The notes under the pieces were generated by a model. The model saw only the letters and a list, made by a program, of their open reading frames with translations, was not told the DNA's origin and did not search any database. Below, piece by piece: positions 33,332 through 42,457 of a stretch of 64,000 nt of DNA (its first letter is position 1; the number at the start of each line of letters is the position of its first letter). The stretch comes from Eustoma russellianum (Eukaryota; Streptophyta; Magnoliopsida; Gentianales; Gentianaceae): assembly GCA_036186865.1 (NCBI GenBank), contig AP025047.1:26367253-26431252 (forward strand), read 5' to 3'. The position numbers and the translations under genes are program-made.

Positions 33332-36300
33332 TCAAGGGACGTGCAATTGGACAGAGGAGAGATCCAATGAGATAGAAGCACGCACTAATGGAGATAGAGT
33401 ATGAGAAGTATAATATTGTGTGCTAGGGTTCAACATGGCATGTTGAGCTAGGTAATGCGCCGCCATATTTGCCTCTTGATAAATGTGATGAAAGTCAAGG
33501 CGATGAAGATGAACTAACGTGTGAAGTAACTGAAGATAATAGTTCCCATGGACAAGTTGCGGGCGTGACAAATGAGATATCATCTGAGCACAATCTGACT
33601 CCAGTATAATTGTGCAGTACAGTGGAAGAAAATAGAAAAGGCCAAACACAGCGGCCTGAATCTCTGCATTGAGTGGAGTACTTGGAGGCGGTCGGAATGA
33701 AATGGCTCCCACACATGAACCCACGTGATTAAGCAATATCGCACTCCCTGCGGCATAATGTCTACCAACTGTAGCATCTATGTTTAATTTTAACCGTCCA
33801 GGAGGCAAAGTAAACCAACGAATCAGATGAGGGCGCGGTGGCTGCAGTGATGGCAGCCAAGAGAAATATCTCCTAGGTCCAGCTGCTAGTTTTGATCCCG
33901 ATATTTTTTTTGCACCATATAGTAATGTCATATCGTATGGAGGCCCGAAGTGATGTCATTGTAATATTACGTTGCTCCCCATAGACTAAGGAGGCATAGC
34001 CGCGACATATGTTATACACAATAATCGCCGGAATAACGATTTTAAAAACCCCAAGGAGAGATGAAAAAGAGGAGCGATACCACCAAGAGAGAAGATACTG
34101 GCGAAGATGCAACGATGATGGATGAGGACAGTGTAGCTCACTAGCGAAATAATGCCATAGGGGACATACTTGTAAACAATATGAGAAAACATGATCCACT
34201 GTGGCCGAAGCATTCTTACAGAATGGACATTGCGTAGGGCGAGATGTAGAATACTTGCCAATATAATCCTCAAACAGCACCGCAGAATGGAAAAGTCGCC
34301 ATAATAATAACTAAATGACTGGTGAATGGTGTTTAAACCAAATAAACTTCGCCGAAAGCAGCTGGGGACTAGATGTGCGGTAGTTATCATAAGCGCTGCA
34401 CAAACAGAATTCTCATGTGGGCGTGTGAAGCCATGAAAGGTGGTCGCCTTGGCCTTCTGTCTGAGAAAGGCAGAAACGATGAATTCTGCAAATAATCTTC
34501 CAGATGGATGAATCTGGTAAACGAGGCAGATAATCTCATTGGTTACCATATTTGGCGTGCATATACTTGCTCCAAAGCGTAGAATGCTGCTGATACGACC
34601 ACCAAATACGGCAATGATAAGCTCGCTGTAACATGCTAAGGTCTCGGAGGCCCAAGCCGCCTTCCTCACGAGGCGTGCAAATAGTAGTCCATGATACCCA
34701 GTGATGCCTGTGCCCCCAATAAAATGATGCCATCTTTCGATTTATCACTTTAATCACTGATTTTGGTAGTCCGCCAGCCGCGAGGATATGTAATGGTAAG
34801 GCCGCTATCACTGAGCGTAACAAAACTAGGCGACCAGCAGAGGAAAGTAATCAAGAGTGCCATCCCTGAAGCCTGTCATCAATATGCTGCAATAAAGAGA
34901 CACGGTATCTGGCACGGGGGGTGCCCTTATGCAAATAAGAACCAAGGTATCGGAAGGATAAGCTAGAACATCTCATGCTTATGATTTCCTCAAAAACGCG
35001 TCGCTGCTGTGCAGATACATTTGTAGAAGGAATAATACTACTTTTCTGGAAATTAACCTTCTGACCAGAAGAAGTTTCATACTGAGTAAGGAATGTATGA
35101 AAGCGCTGAAGGTTTCACTGTGTACCTCGTAAGAATATCAACAAATCATCTGCATAGGCCAAATGCATGATAGTAAATGGAATTTGCCCTAATCGAAAAG
35201 GCTGCAATACTCCAGAAGCTGTTAAAGCTTTCAACCCTCTGATGAAACCCTCAGAAGAAAGAATAAACAGTAATGGAGATAAAGGATCTCCCTGCTTTAC
35301 CCCTCTATATGGCCGAAAAGTAGGTGAAGGCTGGCCATTGATCAAAACTGCAAAAGTGGTGGCACGCAAGTGATTTAGGATAATGCGAATGAAGAAGTCA
35401 GAGAAACCAAAAGTGCATAGTAACATTTCCAAGTATTCCCAACTGACTCTATCAAATGATTTCATCATATCTAGCTTCAAACATAGTTGTGAACCACCCT
35501 TATCCATCATATTATCATCTCTCGAGCCATAAGTACTTGAGTGGAAATATCTGAACCTGGCAGGAAGCCTGTTTGTTGTGGAATATTAATCGGGGGAGCA
35601 TTGTATTCAGGCGACTAGCAATGATTCTTGTACAGACTTTGCTCAAAAAATTAGTGAGACATATCGGGCGAAAATCACTGAAGGTAGCAGGAGAAGACTT
35701 TTTGGGAATCAATGTGATCAATGCACTAGCCATCACAGTAGGCTGAGGAATACCAAGGAAAAATTCATGCACCGCTTTTACCACATCAGTATGAATAATT
35801 GTCCTACAGGATCGATAAACTTACCATTGAAACCATCGGGGCCTGCTGCACTTTGAGGGTCCAGGTGCCAAACCGCCTCTTCAACCTCCGCCTCAATTGG
35901 TAATTGCATAAGTAGAGAGTTATCATCCGAAGGGATCAAACGTGGAATATGACAAAGAATATCATCATAGCTATGAGTAGGCTCGCGAGCAAATAAAGAC
36001 GTGTAGAAAGCTACAGCTTCGGCCACAATAGCATCAGGCGTAGTGCATGGTTCGCCCGCACTCGTGTGTATTTGTTGGATACGTAATTGCAACCGTCTCC
36101 CTTTGACAATGGAATGAAAGTAGCGTGTGTTCGCGTCACCTTCTTTTAACCATCGAACACGAGCTTTTTGCTTCCAAAAGTGCAGCTCATATGAGGAGGC
36201 CTGAAGATATTCAGCCTTTGCTCCGTGATATTACGCACGATTCACATCAGTTGGGTCTGCGTCCCAGATGTTTTCAGCACAAGAGAGATTAGATTCTGCT

Positions 36301-37189
36301 TGTTTGACGTTGGAGAATATGTTACCAAAGATTTCCTTGTTCCACCTTTGTATGTCTTCCTTCAGACGGAATAACTTGGAGTAAAGGCCATACATGCCTC
36401 CAGTAGTAGAATAAGATGCCCAAGCATTCTGCATATAATTATGAAAATTCGGATGAAGCAACCAAGAGTCTAGAAAACGGAAAGAATGACGGACCTCAGA
36501 CGGGCATAACCGACATAAAAACAACAAGGGTGTGTGATCAGAAGTAATGCGAGGAAGATGCGTAAGCTGTAAATCATCAAACATGTCCTAAAAAGCAGAG
36601 TTGATAAATAACCAATCCAATCTCCGACGGACTCTTCCAAGGCCCCTGCCATCAGTCCAAGTGAATCTTGGCCCGTGAACGGCGACGTCATCAAACAACA
36701 AGATTCAATGCAGTCATTAAAATCCTGTAATGCCGAGAGAGAGGGCTGCGATTGGCCTTCATGATCAGACAGAGCTCGAAAAGTATTGAAGTCTCCTCCT
36801 ACCATCCAAGGCAAAGTAGATGTTTCCGAGAAAGCACATAAAGAATGCAATAATGAGCGGCGTAGAAAGGTCGTGTGCTTGCCATAAACTACAGATAAAA
36901 CAAAATTGAACTGTAGGGGCCAAAACAATAGGGTAAAATGTACCACTTGGTCATGATCCTGCACTGACACCAAGTGAAAGCCTGAATCATGCCAGAAGAA
37001 CCAAATGCGTTCCGACTGAGATGAAAATTGATTTGAAAAGCCAAATTCTAAAGCATAACGAGCAATACTAGTAGATGAATGTTTAGGTTCTATCAAAGCA
37101 AATAAATTTAAATGATGATCCCGTATCAACTGATGCATCCTGGGGAGAGAGGCACGCATGCCTCTTATATTCCATATCATAACATTCAT
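33332..37189 (-). pseudogene. L8 ORF2: endonuclease, RT, zf-RVT, RNase H; broken
   Basis: Begins MNVMIWNIRGMR at 37,189, overlapping the ORF1 stop. The endonuclease has MVGGDFNTF and TSDHTPLLF but a frameshift separates them (about 36,640). The RT has TFSDFRPICLTNFLSKVC, KLDMMKSFDRV, GVKQGDPLSPLLF and AYADDLLIF, split by frameshifts near 35,780 and 35,510 and an in-frame stop after LRGTQ (about 35,115). zf-RVT (34,823-33,986) is shifted again. The RNase H (33,931-33,332) is open over 199 codons with LNIDATVG, EIQAAVFG and ESDCAQM all present. Confidence 0.85.
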
Positions 37190-38433
37190 TGAGAAAGAGT
37201 AGTGTCACTTCCCTGAATGGCATGAGAAGCACTGCGTGTGAGGATAGTAGATGGCGGAAATGGAGGTAAATCATTCCTTGCACGACGCTTTCTACGAGGA
37301 ACTACTGGAATAAATTTTGCGGAGTCTGTTGATTCCTGCAGTCTCGATATAAGAATGTCCGTGTCCGGTGAAGGAGGGATCAGCTGCATGCGGCGGACCA
37401 CCTCCGCCAGGACGGTTGGCATGTCTAAGTGATGTTCCTTCGTAGGAAGATCATTATCTGAAGAATGCCCCAGATCGCAATTATCTGAAATGTCCTGTAA
37501 TCGGGGGTCGGCAGTCCCACAAATTAGATCTTCGTGTAAATCATCGTCTTGGGTAGGAGGAGCCTGTGGAGGAGCATGTTCAGTTGGGGGCGCAGAATCA
37601 TCCGGGGGATGATCAACCGATGATGGGCCAGGTTGTGCGGCTGTTTTCTTTTTAACCGGTGTCCAGCGCTGTGTCTTCGGGCGAGGTGGTGGGGGTGGCG
37701 GCGGAGGCGGCACTATTGCTGGTTTTTGCTGGGGGCGTGAGGTCATTGCATGTCCTAATCGTCTACATGATGTGCAAAATAAAGGCAAATCTTCATATTC
37801 TACAGACTGCAGGATGAATCTGTTCTTAGCCTGCAAATAAATTTTTTGAGGCAAATCCTGGCAAACAAAAACTTCAACACATACTCTAGCAACTGAAGGC
37901 CTCAGTCCATCTGCTGTGGCTACATCAAGTTTGAGGGGGATCCAATCGGCCAAACTATTTCAAATAACGCCTCCTTGCGATGAAGATGAATAGGGAGGCC
38001 AAGGAAAGCTATCCAAACTAGGACAATAGGAACATCAGTGGTAGGATCAAAGCCTACTGTCCATTTCGTTATTCGCATATGACAACCCGAGATGTGCCAT
38101 GAACGACGATAGAAGCAACGCAAATAATCAGCCTCATTCCGAAAATTCAACAAGATGTGCGTCGGATCGATTAGGGTGATGCGGAGATCATGGTGAAAAC
38201 CTATTTTTTCAAATACTTCCCATATGACTTTCAATGGAGGACGACCATACCAGAATGTACCCACCAAAGAGTATTTGAATGGTGCAGCAAGCGCATCAAT
38301 TTCTGAATCCAAGAAGGAGATTAAGGGGATACCTTTGTATCGAGAAACTGTCTTTGGCGAAATATTGATTTTTTTGCGATGATTATTCTGCAGAAACTAC
38401 CGCCGCAAATGATGAGAGCAGTGCTTACACCAT
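37186..38433 (-). pseudogene. L8 ORF1 (DUF4283, zinc knuckle), broken
   Basis: ATG at 38,433 is followed almost at once by TAA, and an A7 run causes a frameshift before YKGIPLISF-type DUF4283 sequence (38,312-37,920: LVGTFWYGRPPLK, HISGCHMRITKW). Another shift near 37,940 leads to the C-terminal part: LPLFCTSCRRLGHA, a run of nine prolines (about 37,700), the acidic DLGHSSDNDLP and basic PRRKRRARND segments. It ends in TGA overlapping the ORF2 ATG. Role as for L4 ORF1. Confidence 0.8.
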
Positions 38434-38645
38434 GATGATGAGCGGCGTTGGCGGAGGAACGCTGGAATGCAAGGCCAATGGATGCTGCGGTGATGTAGGT
38501 CGGAAAATCGTCAAATAATGTCGAGAGAGGAACAAGAAAGCATGGTGACGCCGGAAGCAAACCGAAAAGCGACGGAATTAAGCGGCGGCGGTAGGTGCTG
38601 CGCGATCGCCGGTGATCGCCAGAGACATCCCTTTTTTTTCAATTC

Positions 38646-38700
38646 TATATATATATATGTGTGTATACATACATACATACATATATATATATATTTTATT
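38646..38700. repeat. (TA)n/(CATA)n microsatellite between L8 and L9
   Basis: TA, GTGTGTA and ATAC units, then the A tail of L9 on the reverse strand. Confidence 0.95.
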
Positions 38701-38849
38701 TTTTTTATAACAAAAACTTTTATTAATGACGAACCTCACTTTTGGCGGAGGAAAACCATATTACAATTGTCAGAGTATGCGAATAAATGAAAAAACAAAC
38801 TAATAATAACATATCTCCAGTCGTATATGATATGCCGTATTAAAACCTT

Positions 38850-38885
38850 GCCAAGTAAAACCACCCTTGTGGATAAAACCTTGGC
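38850..38885 (-). other. Conserved LINE 3' double hairpin, L9 copy
   Basis: Majority form of both stems. Confidence 0.85.
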
Positions 38886-39131
38886 GAAGGAAAAAGCGTA
38901 CATATTTATACTACTGTCATTGATATGAAATGAATCGAAAATTGAGTACAAATGTTTGCTCGCTGCGGATGTTGGTGTGGACAGTGTTCTCCAGAGTGAG
39001 CTGTAGAATTCGTTGCTTGGGCTTGACGTATCTTGGAAGTGTCGTACCTCGGAAGATTGCCAGGGAGAAGTTATACCGATGATAGAGAGAATCAAAAGAA
39101 GATAAAACAGAGAAGTCAAACACGTACCGAA

Positions 39132-39369
39132 GTCGCCTTGGCAAAGTTTGTGCCAAGGCGACGATGTTATGATAGGATGCGCCAGTGAGGTCTTAGCCGC
39201 AGAGTCCGCCGGTGCAGGATAGAAAAATCTCGCCATCAAGATATATAATCCAAGCCATGCGAAGGCAAGCAGAAAGAGCCAGTCATTAATGTTTAGGAAA
39301 CAGATTAAAAGCCAGGCCAAAAGATAGCAACACATACCAAGCCTGCCTGGATCCCGTAGGATACAGGCA
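39132..39369 (-). repeat. L9 hairpin array
   Basis: 39,132-39,162 is GTCGCCTTGGCA/TGCCAAGGCGAC (perfect; the last pair is swapped relative to L8 GGCT/AGCC). 39,344-39,369 is TGCCTGTATCC/GGATCCAGGCA with one mismatch. Spacing is 212 nt; they are followed by CGGTACG and TGGTATG. Confidence 0.8.
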
Positions 39370-39500
39370 GTGAGATTGATGACACTAAAACCATGGTACA
39401 AAACGAGAGAGAAGATAACAGTAAATGAAACGCGACAAGAATGTCATGCGTGGAAATGTAAAGACAAACTGTCGTATATGATATGCCACATTAAAATCTT

Positions 39501-39535
39501 GCCAAGTAAAACCGTCCTTGTGGAAAAATCTTGGT
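39501..39535 (-). other. Conserved LINE 3' double hairpin, L10 copy (diverged)
   Basis: Sense ACCAAG/CTTGGC keeps pairing in the outer stem except for A-C at its base. The inner stem is disrupted (CCAC with ACGG). Confidence 0.6.
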
Positions 39536-39807
39536 TGAAGGAAAAAAGCGTACATATTTATACAACTGTTTGTGTAAGAAATGGAGCCCGACACTTATGC
39601 ATAACGAAAAACAGACAATGAATGAATGAAACAAAAATGTATGCAATGTGTAGATGCTGATGCCATTTATATGTCCTTGTCTAGACCTCCGAGTGACCGT
39701 GACGATAATGTGTGAGTGTTAAATCCATGAGTACCAAGCCACAAACATGCAAAGGTAATGACGCAAATGATAAAAAAAGATTGAGATGAAGATGAAGTCA
39801 TCACCAA

Positions 39808-41046
39808 CTAAAATAAGAAATGTGTGGGCTGATTCATCTCCCGAGGGGCGTATGTGATTTGTAACGTGATCGTATCAATAAACAAACATAGGCGGCGTAG
39901 GTCAGGAGCCGAATATGATGCAAGAGAAGCCATGAAGTTTACCAACTCTTGACAGTCAACCGAGATATTAAGCTCACCATACTGTGGAATATAATAAAGA
40001 AGAGCAAGTAAAAATTCTTGAGGTTCAACTCTAAGGGGATGCTCATGATGAAGTGGGAAGGATATAGCATGTACAAAATTTCCGGATGAGTTTCTGACAA
40101 TTGCTCCACCGCCTACACTACATCGACCCACCTATGCATTTGTATTAAGTTTTAAACGTCCAGCAAGTGGTGGACACCATCTAATAATCCTCATGCGTCT
40201 GGTTCGTAATGGAGGCGAAAGACCAAGATAAATAAGCCGAGCATCTGAGACAGCAAGTCGGGTGCCTGACCTAGATGCAGCCTAGAAGTGTAAATCCTGT
40301 CTAATGGACCGAATAAAAAGTTGCTGAGACCAAGATGCATCATCGTAAATAATAGCAGCATTTGTTTTCCATATATGCCGAAGAAGGAGGCCAGTGTATA
40401 ATTTTCTGCATATCCCCCAAAAAAGTATATGGCGCGGTGAACCAGATGGCAAGTAAATATGTACGCCATGATGATCACCAAGCAATGGTAATCTCCAATA
40501 AGTTATTAAAATAATACCATATCACATGAACCTCCAGACAAGTAAAAAAGAGGTGGACTATAGATGCTTAGTCCATACAACAAAAAGGGCACATTGTTGG
40601 CTGAATGGTGAAAAAACACTGAAGCATATCTGGCAGAGGCAATGCACTATGATATAATTTCCAAAGAAATATCTGGATCGCAGGACGTTGTGACTTGTGC
40701 CAAATATAAATATGAGGTACCAATGAAACCTTTGTTGGCCGAAACATCGAATATGCATGTTTTAGTGTAAACTCCCCTGAGGCCAACGGCCAAACAGGCG
40801 CTCCGTCTATCATTTACACATGTGGGAGGCATAAATTGTGTATTCAGCCAATACGATGCAAAACCAGGGAACCATATAGACGAGGAAGATAATCAGAACG
40901 AGACTCATATCGCTCGCGAATATACTGAGTCCAAAGAGAGTCCAGAGTATGATACTGCCACCATAACTTAGCTGCATACGCTATCTAAATTGTATGAAGT
41001 TTCTGGATAGATAAACCTCCCTCCTCATAAGAATAACACAGGTGGC
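39808..41046 (-). pseudogene. L10 ORF2 C-terminal part (RT end, zf-RVT, RNase H)
   Basis: Sense reading: a GGLGHLCYSYEEGGLSIQKL-like RT tail with a stop (about 40,990), zf-RVT with FLWKLYHSALPLPDML and MCPFC (about 40,813-40,568), and an RNase H (about 40,190-39,808) with GGGAIVRNSSG, ISVDCQEL and ITYAPREMNQPTH. The first RNase H acidic residue is Asn and is followed by a stop (LKLNTNA-stop). Frameshifts lie near 40,480 and 40,560. Confidence 0.75.
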
Positions 41047-41086
41047 CCAAGCCACCCAATAATATATGATATGCATTAAAAACCTT

Positions 41087-41122
41087 GTTAAGTAAAACCA
41101 CCCTTGTGGATAAAACTTTGGT
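41087..41122 (-). other. Conserved LINE 3' double hairpin, L11 copy
   Basis: Inner stem intact (CCAC/GTGG). The outer stem is weakened (ACCAAAG against CTTAAC). Confidence 0.6.
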
Positions 41123-41294
41123 GAATGAAAAAAGTGTACATATTTATATAATTGGAAAGTTAATCAAATACAAATTGTATGAAATATAACAGGAGAAAAT
41201 GAGTAACAGTGTGCTCAGTAGTCTCCAATAGATATTGTCCCAATAGGCCATCGCAGAAGATGCAGCATGGAATCGGTGTAGAGATATTCACCAT

Positions 41295-41325
41295 GTCACC
41301 TTGATCCAAAGTGGACCAAGGCGAC
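41295..41325 (-). repeat. L11 hairpin
   Basis: GTCGCCTTGGTCC pairs over 13 positions with GGATCAAGGTGAC, including two G-T wobbles. Compared with L8/L9 it has several pair-preserving changes. Confidence 0.75.
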
Positions 41326-41644
41326 ACTGCTATTAAGAGCATCCTCCAAAGATGTAGAATTACGATTGCAAATGGAGTTGCTACCATTCTGTTGGATTGG
41401 CTCTTGTTTAAAGTCTCAAACAATGCATCGCAGAAGCCATAATATCGCACATGGAGTGGGTATGACAACAACAGAGTTAATCCAACCAAAGCGATAGGAT
41501 GTAAGAAAACAACAATCTCAACATAAAAAGGTGCGTAAGAAGACGCACTAATGTTGATTGTGCCTTTGATTGACATAGGCAACCGAAAAGATTAATCGCC
41601 AACACATTGTGAGACATTTTGATCAATATCGTAGATTCGGCACC

Positions 41645-41879
41645 TATTGGAATATTTCCTAATATTTACTCATTAATTTGATTAGATATGATGTACATGG
41701 TAAATATGGTGTATATGGTAGATATTTTATGGTGTGAATATTCTTGATTTAATTGTAATTATGATGATAGATTGGATAGCTTAATTATAGGGCCTAGCTT
41801 AATTGTAGTAGTTTACTTTCTTATACATTGTAAATCATTTTGGTAATGAGAATCAACACGTGATAGCAGGTTTTCTTCA
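41645..41879 (+). repeat. copia-2 5' LTR (235 bp)
   Basis: Starts TATTGGAATATTTCC (a typical LTR would start TG) and ends GGTTTTCTTCA. Contains a possible TATA-like AT-rich stretch. Confidence 0.95.
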
Positions 41880-41892
41880 TGGTATCAGAGAC
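41880..41892 (+). promoter_or_regulatory. copia-2 primer-binding site
   Basis: TGGTATCAGAGAC immediately after the 5' LTR, complementary to the initiator Met tRNA 3' end. Confidence 0.92.
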
Positions 41893-41944
41893 ATAACGTT
41901 TCTCTCACCACCACCGCCGCCGTCCTTGTTTTTCCGGCGAAGTC

Positions 41945-42457
41945 ATGGCTGTCGTCAACATGTCCGGCGTCGCCACCACCAATACCACCGTCTCTCTCAC
42001 CACCACTGATCCTAAATCTGCATTAAGGTCTCATTGGATATTGGACAGTGGTGCTAATGCACACATTGTCAATGACTTATCTCTACTTACGTCTATTACC
42101 ACTGATAAACTATCAGTCACTGTCCAAATTCCGAATGGTGAGCACGTTGCTGTCCGTGCGGTTGGAACCGTACGCTTGTCAGATGCCGTGACACTTAAGG
42201 GTGTCTTGGGTGTTCCGGAGTTTGCTTTCAATCTTATTTCTGTCAGTTGTTTGGTCAAGGATTCAAGATGTGCACTAACGTTTGGCCCGGATTTTTGTGT
42301 TATGCAGGAGATGCCCTCGAGGAAGCTGATTGGAGTGGGTAGGCAGCATGATGGTCTCTATCATTTTGTGTCCCATTCGGCTGCTGTTGCGCACGCCACT
42401 GTCCAAACCCTCCGCATCTCTTTGGCATCGTCGCATGGGTCACCTTCCTATGTCTAA
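41945..42457 (+). CDS. copia-2 5' ORF: protease domain without gag
   Basis: The 170-codon ORF starts MAVVNMSGVATTNTTVSL, 65 nt after the LTR. After about 28 residues it enters the aspartic protease (HWILDSGANAHIV, catalytic Asp present) and then FNLISVSCLVKDSRC and QHDGLYHF, the lead into the GAG-pre-integrase region. In Ty1-copia, some 300 or more Gag residues with a CCHC knuckle normally precede this; none is here. It ends out of frame at 42,457; the pol frame takes over at about 42,405. The frameshift looks like a single-base change. The protein would process Gag-Pol if fused. Confidence 0.85.
   Translation: MAVVNMSGVATTNTTVSLTTTDPKSALRSHWILDSGANAHIVNDLSLLTSITTDKLSVTVQIPNGEHVAVRAVGTVRLSDAVTLKGVLGVPEFAFNLISVSCLVKDSRCALTFGPDFCVMQEMPSRKLIGVGRQHDGLYHFVSHSAAVAHATVQTLRISLASSHGSPSYV

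Larger units (their letters stand above)
32485..38640 (-). mobile_element. LINE L8: full-length but mutated, same subfamily as L4
   Basis: A GC-rich leader (about 38,434-38,640, sharing the CCGGCGATC word with L4), ORF1 (38,433-37,186), ORF2 (37,189-33,332), an open 3' frame (33,313-32,594) and the terminal block followed by AATAAAAG and an A run (to 32,485). ORF1 and ORF2 overlap by ATGA. TA tracts bound both ends. Multiple frameshifts in ORF1 and ORF2 make it inactive. Confidence 0.88.
38736..39401 (-). other. L9 possible ORF3-like frame, uninterrupted 221 codons
   Basis: The frame is open from 39,401 to 38,736 and collinear with the L8 frame: TACILRDPGRLGM, CYLLAWLLICF, SPWHKLCQGDFG, IIGITSPW, INDSSINMYAFSF and HIIYDWRY. 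Relative to L8 it lacks about 47 codons between shared landmarks, a length difference divisible by three. Whether it is translated is unknown. Confidence 0.4.
38701..39415 (-). mobile_element. LINE L9: 3'-region-only copy
   Basis: 5'-truncated copy containing only the 3' region with two hairpins, the double hairpin and the terminal block (CCTCCGCCAAAAGTGAGG in sense), and a tail at the microsatellite. It is a close relative of the L8 3' region. The 5' limit near 39,415 is inferred from the start of a second LINE 3' end. Confidence 0.8.
39416..41046 (-). mobile_element. LINE L10: 5'-truncated
   Basis: 3' region (39,416-39,800) with a diverged double hairpin, then RNase H, zf-RVT and the end of the RT, truncated near 41,046 where another LINE 3' end begins. 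In-frame stops are present. Confidence 0.75.
41047..41639 (-). mobile_element. LINE L11, 3' part (before the copia-2 insertion)
   Basis: 3' region with the double hairpin and one hairpin, read on the minus strand. The copia-2 element interrupts it at 41,640-41,644 (TSD GCACC), and the LINE resumes at 45,478. Its terminal block has been lost, so the 3' end near 41,047 is approximate. Confidence 0.75.
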
